A stretch of DNA of 7,600 bases from a gamma proteobacterium symbiont of Lucinoma myriamae (GTDB taxonomy: Bacteria; Pseudomonadota; Gammaproteobacteria; GRL18). How positions within the stretch are numbered: position 1 is the first letter of the stretch; each line of letters begins with the position of its first letter. A program made the translations under genes and the position numbers. Below, piece by piece: positions 1-6,847 of the stretch. The notes beneath the pieces were generated by a model. That model was not told the origin of the DNA. It did no database searches and saw only the letters and a program-made list of their open reading frames with translations. The stretch covers positions 1 to 7,600 of the forward strand of contig JAHXIM010000077.1 of the NCBI GenBank assembly GCA_025655635.1. Reading direction: 5' to 3'.

Positions 1-1
1 A

Positions 2-529
2 CAAGAAAAAATATTTGCTAAGGAAGAAGAAGCAGATATTTTGGTTGATGAACTATGTATTCATTTACCGAAAAGTTTATTTATGGCTGTCGATAGACGA
101 GATCTTTTAGATTTATTAAAACTTCAAGATAATATTGCCGATACTGCTCAGGATATTGCTGGCTTATTGATGGAACGAAATATGTCTGTGCCGGAAGAAA
201 TGATTGAGCCACTTAAGGCGTTAGTACAACGCTGTGTTGATGCCTGTCTGCATTCAGCGACTATTGTAGATCGAATTGATGAATTGATTGAAACAGGTTT
301 CCGTGGCCGTGAGGCATCAGATGTTGAAAGTATGGTTGAAGAATTAATCAACATTGAAGATGAAACCGATCAAATGGGTCGTGACTTAGTCCAGTTATTA
401 TTTTCCAAGGAAGATGATATGAAGCCGGTATCTGTTATGTTCTGGTATCAGATGATTCAGTGGATTGGAAATCTGGGTGACCATGCTGAGGATGTTGGTA
501 ATCAAATGCGTCTTTTAATCGCTAAGTAG
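2..529 (+). CDS. PhoU-like DUF47 (TIGR00153) phosphate transport regulator, 5' partial
   Basis: The reading frame is open to the left edge (first full codon at base 2), so the start lies outside the window. About 175 residues are visible and end at TAG 527-529. Recalled family members are about 220-230 residues, so roughly 50 N-terminal residues are missing. The visible part is all-helical and acidic. It carries family-typical stretches: HLPKSLFMAVDRRDLLDLL, an IADTAQDIAGLL segment, FVQRC-like LVQRCVDA, TGFRGREA, and a C-terminal VMFWYQMIQWIGNLGDHAEDVGNQM helix. DUF47 proteins are cytoplasmic PhoU-like helical bundles, usually encoded next to Pit phosphate transporters and thought to modulate them. 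The pit gene 60 bases downstream fits this. A TTG at 41 could be called as a start, but the coding frame and family similarity continue upstream of it, so it is internal. Confidence 0.9.
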   Translation, partial: QEKIFAKEEEADILVDELCIHLPKSLFMAVDRRDLLDLLKLQDNIADTAQDIAGLLMERNMSVPEEMIEPLKALVQRCVDACLHSATIVDRIDELIETGFRGREASDVESMVEELINIEDETDQMGRDLVQLLFSKEDDMKPVSVMFWYQMIQWIGNLGDHAEDVGNQMRLLIAK

Positions 530-577
530 TACAAATAGCGGGTTTATAAAATTTAATACACTTTTTTAATCTTTAAA

Positions 578-581
578 TAGG
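578..581 (+). promoter_or_regulatory. Short Shine-Dalgarno TAGG before pit
   Basis: TAGG ends 8 bases before the ATG at 590. It is a weak but well-placed ribosome binding site that supports this start. The rest of the 530-589 gap is AT-rich with no hairpin or T-run, so no terminator separates the PhoU-like gene from pit. Confidence 0.45.
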
Positions 582-589
582 TAACTATA

Positions 590-1861
590 ATGGAAATTAT
601 TTCAGAATGGGGCACGGTCTTCATGATCATGGCTATTGTTTTCGGCTTCTACATGACATGGGGGATTGGTGCTAATGATGTCGCTAATGCGATGGGGACG
701 TCTGTAGGCTCTGGTGCAATTACAGTTAAGCAGGCGATTATTATCGCCGCAATATTTGAATTTGCAGGTGCATTTATTGCTGGTGGCACAGTCACCAAAA
801 CGATACGTAAAGGAATTATTGACCCCAGCTCTATCAGCGGGACACCTGAAATATTGGTTTATGGTATGCTGGCGGCATTACTGGCTGCAGGTATCTGGCT
901 AATGGTTGCTTCATCTCGGGGCTGGCCGGTTTCAACTACCCACACCATTGTTGGTGCTATAGTCGGATTTGCTATCGTGGGTATGGGTATGGATGCTGTT
1001 AACTGGGGTAAAATTGGAAAAATTGTTGCCAGTTGGCTTGTTTCGCCACTTATCGGTGGAAGTATTGCCTATGTGTTGATGATGAGCATTCGAAAATTAA
1101 TTATTAATACCGAAAATCCATTTCACAATGCTAAAAAATGGGGGCCGATGTATGTCTTTCTGGTGGGTTGGATCGTTTCACTAGTCACCATGTTCAAAGG
1201 CTTAAAACATTTAAAACTTGAATTTACAGTCATCGAAAGTGTCGTGGCAGCCACAATCTTTGGTATCGTTTGTGCGCTCATAGGACGTTACATGATAAAT
1301 AAAGTTACCGTTGATGATACTGCTGATAAAGACTTTCATTTTGCCAGTGTAGAAAAAGTATTTTTGCCAATGATGGTATTTACTGCCTGTGCAATGGCTT
1401 TTGCTCATGGTTCCAATGATGTCGCCAATGGTATTGGTCCGCTGGCTGCTGTGGTTGATATTATTTCAAATGATGGCGCTGTTACGCAAAAAGCCGGCCT
1501 GCCTTTATGGATATTATTTCTAGGTGGAACGGGTATTGTGATTGGACTGGCGACTATGGGTTATAAAGTCATGCAGACCATTGGTACAAAAATTACAGAA
1601 TTAACGCCGACTCGTGGTTATTGTGCGACTTTAGCTGCGGCGATTACTGTTGTCGTAGCATCTAAAACAGGATTACCTGTATCAACAACGCAAATTGCTG
1701 TTGGTTCAGTGATGGGAGTAGGACTGGCTCGTGGTATTGGTGCTCTGGATCTTAGAGTGATTGGTAACATTGTTGTATCCTGGGTAGTTACTTTACCTGC
1801 CGGAGCGTTCCTTGCTGCTGTATTCTTTTTCATCTTTAAAGGAATATTTGGTTCTTCATAA
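590..1861 (+). CDS. pit: Pit-family (PiT/Pho4) inorganic phosphate transporter
   Basis: This is a 423-residue integral inner-membrane protein, the normal length for the short bacterial PiT family. PiT proteins import phosphate, in bacteria typically as a neutral metal-phosphate complex with proton symport. Both inverted-repeat signatures are present: GANDVANAMG at residues 27-36 in the N-terminal half, and GSNDVANGIG at 274-283 in the C-terminal half, with D30 and D277 as the conserved acids. Each is followed by the second repeat motif, SRGWPVSTTHTIVGA near residue 110 and SKTGLPVSTTQIAVGS near 360. Hydrophobic segments are spread along the whole length, with a more polar central linker at about 235-260. 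It follows the PhoU-like DUF47 gene by 60 bases, the usual pairing. The next gene begins on the base after its TAA, so the two are probably translationally coupled. No Pho box was found upstream within the window. Confidence 0.95.
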   Translation: MEIISEWGTVFMIMAIVFGFYMTWGIGANDVANAMGTSVGSGAITVKQAIIIAAIFEFAGAFIAGGTVTKTIRKGIIDPSSISGTPEILVYGMLAALLAAGIWLMVASSRGWPVSTTHTIVGAIVGFAIVGMGMDAVNWGKIGKIVASWLVSPLIGGSIAYVLMMSIRKLIINTENPFHNAKKWGPMYVFLVGWIVSLVTMFKGLKHLKLEFTVIESVVAATIFGIVCALIGRYMINKVTVDDTADKDFHFASVEKVFLPMMVFTACAMAFAHGSNDVANGIGPLAAVVDIISNDGAVTQKAGLPLWILFLGGTGIVIGLATMGYKVMQTIGTKITELTPTRGYCATLAAAITVVVASKTGLPVSTTQIAVGSVMGVGLARGIGALDLRVIGNIVVSWVVTLPAGAFLAAVFFFIFKGIFGSS

Positions 1862-2461
1862 ATGTTCTGCTTAAAAACTGAAGCTTTTACCGATGTCCAG
1901 AACATTAAGGACATTGTGTTTCCGAGCGAACTGAAGTTCAGGGCCTTATTGGTAACAGGCCCGCCAGGCTGTGGGAAAAGTACTTTTATCAGAAAGCTTG
2001 GTGGCTGGTCTGAGGAGGGCTATGTTGATTTGTCCATGAATAAATGGTGGACTGCACAAAGTTTATCCTTACGTCCGAGAGAAATACATCTGGGGTTTCC
2101 TTATATAGGCATTAAGGAAGCCCTTGCTGTTTTTGAGCCACAATGGCTTGAAGCAAATCCACCTTTACAATTGGATTTTGATAGAATTTGCATACCACCA
2201 CCTAAACGACATTTTTGGTCGGTAGATTGGTGTAAACGATATGCTTTTGAATTTTTACTGCCAGCAGCAGAAACTATTTTAAAGTGGCGCCAGGAAAGGG
2301 CTAAATCGGGTTCGCATTATGTTGATAAAGACATAATGCTGAGTCAGATTAAACAACAGTTGCATATTTACCAGGCTGTAGCTCAATACCTCGCTGAACA
2401 AGGACTTTATGTCTATATTCGCGAAGGCAATCAGAGTGAACCCAGACGTATTATTATTTAA
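1862..2461 (+). CDS. Uncharacterised P-loop NTPase/kinase-like protein
   Basis: This 199-residue soluble protein has a perfect Walker A motif, GPPGCGKST, at residues 33-41, preceded by a hydrophobic strand (RALLVTG). I do not recognise the family. Beyond the P-loop there is a Trp/Arg-rich stretch (VDLSMNKWW at 55-63, then RPREIHLGFPYIG at about 71-83), a proline-rich IPPPKRHFW segment and helical C-terminal regions. A canonical Walker B (four hydrophobics plus DE), sensor motifs and an arginine finger are not visible. This argues against AAA+ and fits a small kinase-type P-loop fold better, but no substrate can be assigned. Its ATG immediately follows the pit TAA, with the nearest purine-rich site (AAAGGA, 1838-1843) too far away. 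A GTG at 1916 has AAGGA at 1907-1911 and would remove only 18 non-conserved residues, so it is a credible alternative start. The downstream partner, 26 bases away, is a PPP-type phosphatase. Confidence 0.82.
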   Translation: MFCLKTEAFTDVQNIKDIVFPSELKFRALLVTGPPGCGKSTFIRKLGGWSEEGYVDLSMNKWWTAQSLSLRPREIHLGFPYIGIKEALAVFEPQWLEANPPLQLDFDRICIPPPKRHFWSVDWCKRYAFEFLLPAAETILKWRQERAKSGSHYVDKDIMLSQIKQQLHIYQAVAQYLAEQGLYVYIREGNQSEPRRIII

Positions 2462-2487
2462 ATAATGTTATTTTAGAGAAATTTGGC

Positions 2488-3945
2488 ATGGCAAAAATTA
2501 TTGCAAAGAAACGTAAAAGCCTTTTAAAGTTAATTAAAATAGCTTTTTCTGATCTTGAACAATGTGAGAAAGTTGATCTCAAAGACACTTATAAGTTACC
2601 TAAAAAAAAGATTATGTTTCCACTGGAAAATTATCCACTGCAAATTCATGTAGGACTGGACGCACATGTATTGCATCTTTATCCGGAACTTCCTCTAGAT
2701 GAGAAGCAGGATAAATTCTCAGAACCAAACTATATTCTATTTGATCCAGATACTTATTACTCCAGTATTAGTGGTTTCTTCCGACTTAGTGATGATGATA
2801 AAATTATATTGGGTGGTGATAATGCTGAACAATATGCTTTGTTAAATACGTCAAAAAAACTTCCCGCACAACAATTAAGTATCGCTAATAATGAGGGTAA
2901 AATAGTTTTCAAATGCCATCATCCTGAAACTGGAAGTTGTATTACCCCACTCTTAAAAGAAAAAAAACTCAACAAAATTAATAAATGGAGAAGTGAAAAA
3001 GTAACACACCTGGCAAAAATAATAGGTGATCCCATGGAAATCTTATCGGCTGAAGAAGCTTTAAAACTTATTCAGAAAGTTAACCGTATCATGGAACATG
3101 AAGTTTATCGGGAAAAGGATATTAATGATCAGCCTGGAGCTGTTCTTTCTATTCCAGATAAATTAAGTTGTATTATTGTAGGTGATTTACATGCTCAACT
3201 GGACAACCTGCTGACATTATTAAGCCAAAACAATTTTTTATCAGCACTTGAAAAAGGGGAAGCCTGTTTAATTTTCTTAGGTGATGCTGTACATCCTGAA
3301 ATTGATGGAAAATATGACGAAATGGAAAGTTCCATGAACATTATGGATATTATATTTAAGTTAAAAATAAACTTTCCAGAGAATGTTTTTTATCTTATGG
3401 GAAATCATGACAGTTTTTCAGAAGAAATAGGAAAAAAAGGCGTTCCACAAGGTGTACTATGGGAAAAACAGTTAAAAAAATCTCGTGGTAAAAGCTATAA
3501 GAAAGAAATGCAGCGTTTTTATGATAATCTTCCTTATTTAGCTTATTCTAAGCATTTTGTATGCTGTCATGCAGGCCCTCCAACTTCTGCAGTTAACATG
3601 CATGCATTAATTAATATAAAAAAACATCCTAAGTTTATTAAAGATTTGATTTCCAGACGTATGCAAACTTCAAATCGTATGTCAGGCTATAATAAAAGTG
3701 ATATAAAAAAATTACGACGCTGCCTTAATGTGGGAGAAAGTACACCACTCATTGTTGGGCATACCCCTATGGATGATGAAGAAACACTTTGGGAAAATGC
3801 AGGTGGGATATCTGGGCACACAGTTGTTTATGGCGGCAATCTTGAAAAAATTGGTGTCATGGTACAAATGGGCAAAAAAGTGTACCCTTTAACTTACCCC
3901 GTTGAACAAATTACTCAACTGATTAGCACTGAAGTTAAAAAATAA
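2488..3945 (+). CDS. PPP-like metallophosphatase with long N-terminal extension
   Basis: This 485-residue protein has a calcineurin-like metallophosphoesterase domain in its C-terminal half. The two-metal motifs are in order: GDLHAQ at 232-237 (D233, H235), GDAVHPE at 265-271 (D266), GNHD at 305-308 (N306, H307), CHAGPP at 360-365 (H361) and GHTP at 424-427 (H425). R397 in NRMSGY may correspond to the second phosphate-binding Arg of PPP enzymes. The order and spacing are those of Ser/Thr-phosphatase-type PPP enzymes, but the GDxVDRG motif is changed and lacks its Asp-Arg, so the substrate may not be a phosphoprotein. The first 40 or so residues are very Lys-rich. Residues about 70-157 look beta-rich and end in an ETGSCITPL segment, reminiscent of a degenerate FHA domain (inference only). 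There is no signal peptide, so it should be cytoplasmic. It lies 26 bases after the P-loop gene with a weak SD (AGAG near 2475-2478). It could act on protein, nucleotide or nucleic-acid phosphates. Confidence 0.85.
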   Translation: MAKIIAKKRKSLLKLIKIAFSDLEQCEKVDLKDTYKLPKKKIMFPLENYPLQIHVGLDAHVLHLYPELPLDEKQDKFSEPNYILFDPDTYYSSISGFFRLSDDDKIILGGDNAEQYALLNTSKKLPAQQLSIANNEGKIVFKCHHPETGSCITPLLKEKKLNKINKWRSEKVTHLAKIIGDPMEILSAEEALKLIQKVNRIMEHEVYREKDINDQPGAVLSIPDKLSCIIVGDLHAQLDNLLTLLSQNNFLSALEKGEACLIFLGDAVHPEIDGKYDEMESSMNIMDIIFKLKINFPENVFYLMGNHDSFSEEIGKKGVPQGVLWEKQLKKSRGKSYKKEMQRFYDNLPYLAYSKHFVCCHAGPPTSAVNMHALINIKKHPKFIKDLISRRMQTSNRMSGYNKSDIKKLRRCLNVGESTPLIVGHTPMDDEETLWENAGGISGHTVVYGGNLEKIGVMVQMGKKVYPLTYPVEQITQLISTEVKK

Positions 3946-3980
3946 TATACCAATGCTAATCATAGACAATATATAATTTT

Positions 3981-5471
3981 ATGAATGAATTAATAACATT
4001 TTTTCAGTCTGTTAATTTCAGTTCGTATGATCTGGAATTAACATTACGCTGTGTATTTCAAGTTATTTTACTGAGCTCTTCTGCCGTTTTTTCTGGTTCT
4101 GAAACAGCCCTGTTTTCTCTAAGCCGTATTGATTTACAAAAATTAAGACAGTCTGGTCATAAAGATTCAGAAAGCATTCATGCCATGCTGGATGAACCCC
4201 GGCGTTTGATTATATCAATTTTATGCGGTAATGAACTGGTTAACATTGCATCAGCAGTTAATATGACTTCAATCTTGTTATTGATTTTTGCAGAGCAAAA
4301 CATAGGCTGGATTAATATTGTTATTATGGTGCCTTTATTACTCTTAGTCGGTGAAGTAACGCCCAAGACTATTGCTGTTAACTTTCCTGTTAAATTTGCT
4401 TCACGTGTCACGGCTAAAATTCTCCCTCGATGGATTGCCTTTATTACTCCTTTACGTGAGGTGATACGATTTATCTCTGATCATATTACGACCTTAATTG
4501 TGGGGGATCAAGTTGACCGTAAAAACATTCTCCAACCTGACGAATTCAGAACTCTGCTTGAAGAGGGTGAAGAGACAGGGATAATTGATGCTACAGAACG
4601 GATTTTAATTGATAATGTTCTTGAAGCATCTGAAACTGATATTTCGCGTATTATGACTCCCAGTCCACGTATACATTTCTTGGATGCTGAGCTGCCTGTC
4701 TCTGAACTAATAGAACAATTTCGTGCTTTTCGACATCCCAGAATCCCTCTCTATAAAGGACATTGGGATAATGTGATCGGCTTTATTCATTCTGAAGATC
4801 TTCTAAAGCTCATTCGTGGTGGTGGTGAGATGGAGAAGTTAACCTTGGATATGATCATGAAACCAGCTGACTTTGTTCCGCCCACTAAAAAAATAGATGA
4901 AATGTTTGATTACTTTCAGGCACATAATACTCGTGTTGCCATTATTTTAGGTGAGTATGGTGAAGTACTAGGCTTGATCACCATGAAAGATGTTTTAAAA
5001 TTTATTTTTGGTGAAATTAGCGGAACAATGGAAGGAATGGAATATTATAGTGAAGAAGATGACAATAGCTATATTGTTCCTGGAGATATGCGTCTTACAG
5101 ATTTTTATAACTTAACTAATTTTGATATTGAAGATCCGGTCATGACTACTATCGGTGGTGTTGCCTTTCGTTTATTTGATTGCTTGCCGGCAATTAATGA
5201 TTCCATAGAATATGAAGGTTATAAATTTACTGTTAAAGAAGTAAAAGGACTACGGATCAGTAAAATTCGGGTATGCAAATCATCTCGTAGTAAATCATCA
5301 CAACAATCAAATGCAATGGAAAATGAAGTTTCAGAAACAGTTCAAGAACTCATTGAATCAGATGATGATACCACTAGCGTTAACATGGATATTAAAGATA
5401 AGTTGTCAGAAATTGAGCAAACAAATCAAATGACTGAAAAACACCATAAAGTAGCAGAGGAGGAAAAATAA
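3981..5471 (+). CDS. CNNM/CorC-type (HlyC/CorC family) membrane protein, first of a pair
   Basis: This 496-residue protein has the standard CNNM/CorC layout. An N-terminal DUF21 membrane domain spans about residues 20-160, with SGSETA at 38-43 and GEVTPK at 124-129. A CBS pair follows, CBS1 from RIMTP at 223-227 to about 281 and CBS2 at about 289-345 with the GEYGEVLGLIT strand. A CorC_HlyC domain occupies about 358-430. Relatives bind adenine nucleotides in the CBS pair and are linked to Mg2+ (or Na+/Mg2+, Co2+) transport or efflux. The last 65 or so residues form an unusual Ser/Glu/Asp-rich polar tail not needed for the family fold. No good Shine-Dalgarno precedes the ATG. It is still the only sensible start, because the next in-frame Met lies beyond the first membrane segment. 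The gene follows the phosphatase by 35 bases with no terminator. Confidence 0.9.
   Translation: MNELITFFQSVNFSSYDLELTLRCVFQVILLSSSAVFSGSETALFSLSRIDLQKLRQSGHKDSESIHAMLDEPRRLIISILCGNELVNIASAVNMTSILLLIFAEQNIGWINIVIMVPLLLLVGEVTPKTIAVNFPVKFASRVTAKILPRWIAFITPLREVIRFISDHITTLIVGDQVDRKNILQPDEFRTLLEEGEETGIIDATERILIDNVLEASETDISRIMTPSPRIHFLDAELPVSELIEQFRAFRHPRIPLYKGHWDNVIGFIHSEDLLKLIRGGGEMEKLTLDMIMKPADFVPPTKKIDEMFDYFQAHNTRVAIILGEYGEVLGLITMKDVLKFIFGEISGTMEGMEYYSEEDDNSYIVPGDMRLTDFYNLTNFDIEDPVMTTIGGVAFRLFDCLPAINDSIEYEGYKFTVKEVKGLRISKIRVCKSSRSKSSQQSNAMENEVSETVQELIESDDDTTSVNMDIKDKLSEIEQTNQMTEKHHKVAEEEK
5456..5463 (+). promoter_or_regulatory. Strong Shine-Dalgarno for the second CorC-type gene
   Basis: AGAGGAGG lies inside the end of the upstream gene, 7 bases before the ATG at 5471. 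It is the strongest ribosome binding site in the window. It fixes the start of the second CorC-type gene, whose ATG shares one base with the preceding TAA (TAATG), the classic arrangement for coupled translation. Confidence 0.85.
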
Positions 5472-6730
5472 TGGATTGGACGGTTGAACTATTTATTATT
5501 CTTTTTTTTCTGATCTTAAAAGGTTTTTTTTCGGGCTCTGAAATTGCCATGGTGAATTCAGATAAGCTTAAACTTCGTCATCAGGCAAAAATGGGAAATA
5601 AGGGTTCCAGGCTAGTCTTAAAGTTATTTAAAAAACCTGATGTGATACTAGGGACTACATTAGTAGGTACAAACCTGGCGACAGTTATTATTTCGACGCT
5701 TGGAACTCTTGTTTTTATTGAACTGTTTGGTTCATCAGGTGATTTTATTTCTATTTTAGTTCTTACTCCAATACTACTCATTTTTGGTGAGGTCGTTCCC
5801 AAGAGTGTGTTTCAGCAAAAAGCTGACACTCTGGTTCCTTTTTTAATTTATATTCTACGCTTTTTCTCTTACGTTTTTTACCCGCTGATTATCATTTTTA
5901 GTACTGTTGCCCGCTTTGCCACTAAAATTGTTGGTGGCGGCGAAACGCCGCAGAACATGTTTATCACTCGGGAAGAAATCCGGGTTTTGCTGGATCTTTC
6001 TGAATCCGCCAGTGATCCATCAACTATAGATCGTAAGCGTATACGTCGCATCATTCGTTTTGCTGACACCACAGTGGGTGAGGCAATGATACCGTTAGCA
6101 GATGTGGTTGGTTTTAATGAATCTCGGGATATGAAAGAAGCCATTCGTGTAGTTATTAAACATGGCTTTAACCGCTTACCGGTCTATCATGGCAATATTA
6201 CCAATGTAAAAGGTATGTTAACACTGAGTACCTGGGATTTAATGGAAATGGATCTTGAAAATAAACCCATATCGGATTACATCAGTCCGACATTATATTT
6301 GTCACCCAAGCAAACAATTGATCAGGCACTGCCACAATTACAGGCCAGAGATGATCATATGGCTGTTGTGGTTGATGAATATGGTTCTGCAATAGGCATC
6401 CTAACGATGGAGGATGTGTTTGAAGAAGTTGTTGGTGAAATTGAAGTCGGCTATGATTTTGAAGAATACAATCCTAAAGATAGATTTTATATTATTCATG
6501 AAAATGAACAATCTCACTTGCTAGGCGGTCGTATGCCAATTTCGGAAGTAAATGATATCTTATATGTAAAACTACCTGTAGAAGAGGCTCATACTATAGG
6601 TGGTTTTATTACTAGTCGCTTACGAACAATCCCTACGGTTGGTGATATTGTTGAAGAACAAGGCTATCGGCTTTCCGTATTAGAAGCTGATGAACGAACA
6701 GTAATAAAAGTTCGTTTTGAAAGGCTTTAA
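5471..6730 (+). CDS. CNNM/CorC-type (HlyC/CorC family) membrane protein, second of a pair
   Basis: This is a 419-residue paralogue-like partner of the preceding gene with the same architecture. The DUF21 membrane domain covers about residues 5-150, with SGSEIA at 21-26, a TTLVGTNLATV helix and GEVVPKS at 106-112. CBS1 starts at GEAMIPL (203-209). CBS2 covers about 269-327 and includes VVDEYGSAIGILTMEDVFEEVVGEI (D302, E303, Y304, G305). A CorC_HlyC domain covers about 340-419. It lacks the long polar tail of its neighbour and ends cleanly after the last strand. The inferred site is the inner membrane with cytosolic CBS domains; the likely role is divalent-cation (Mg2+) transport or its regulation, perhaps as a heteromer with the first protein. 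The one-base overlap and strong SD imply roughly equal synthesis of the two. The exact ion cannot be read from sequence. Confidence 0.91.
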   Translation: MDWTVELFIILFFLILKGFFSGSEIAMVNSDKLKLRHQAKMGNKGSRLVLKLFKKPDVILGTTLVGTNLATVIISTLGTLVFIELFGSSGDFISILVLTPILLIFGEVVPKSVFQQKADTLVPFLIYILRFFSYVFYPLIIIFSTVARFATKIVGGGETPQNMFITREEIRVLLDLSESASDPSTIDRKRIRRIIRFADTTVGEAMIPLADVVGFNESRDMKEAIRVVIKHGFNRLPVYHGNITNVKGMLTLSTWDLMEMDLENKPISDYISPTLYLSPKQTIDQALPQLQARDDHMAVVVDEYGSAIGILTMEDVFEEVVGEIEVGYDFEEYNPKDRFYIIHENEQSHLLGGRMPISEVNDILYVKLPVEEAHTIGGFITSRLRTIPTVGDIVEEQGYRLSVLEADERTVIKVRFERL

Positions 6731-6757
6731 TATAGACATAATTTAAAAGTATCTATT

Positions 6758-6790
6758 TTACATTGTGTTTATAAATACCCGTCAATGTAA
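6758..6790. repeat. 8-bp perfect inverted repeat in the ppk2 upstream gap
   Basis: TTACATTG at 6758-6765 is matched by its exact reverse complement CAATGTAA at 6783-6790, with a 17-base AT-rich spacer. It sits in the only gap in the window longer than 60 bases (6731-6847), between the second CorC-type gene and ppk2. It could be a protein-binding palindrome or a weak hairpin. There is no GC-rich stem or following T-run, so it is not a convincing intrinsic terminator. Chance occurrence in AT-rich DNA is possible. Confidence 0.35.
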
Positions 6791-6847
6791 CAACACTGAA
6801 ATTGTTTTATATGAAGTTGTATACATTTCCAATTGAAAGTTCTCTTG

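Noticed and set aside
41..43. TTG at 41 as start of the PhoU-like gene
   Set aside because: The frame and family-like acidic helix continue upstream to the window edge, and the protein would be about 60 residues short.
148..354. Antisense open frames at 148-354, 1211-1408, 1618-1914, 4178-4411, 5581-5802 and 5878-6144, and a + frame at 714-902
   Set aside because: All lie inside strongly supported genes in another frame and show no recognisable protein features.
1862..2461. AAA+ ATPase or ABC ATPase identity for the P-loop protein
   Set aside because: No Walker B, sensor, arginine finger or ABC signature is visible; only Walker A is clear.
3972..3977. Perfect TATAAT just upstream of the first CorC-type gene
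   Set aside because: No -35 element at 16-18 bases upstream, and transcription would begin inside the start codon region. It is expected by chance in AT-rich DNA.
6768..6785. Possible Pho box before ppk2
   Set aside because: CCGTCAA at 6779-6785 resembles one half-site, but the sequence 11 bases upstream does not match a second CTGTCAT half.
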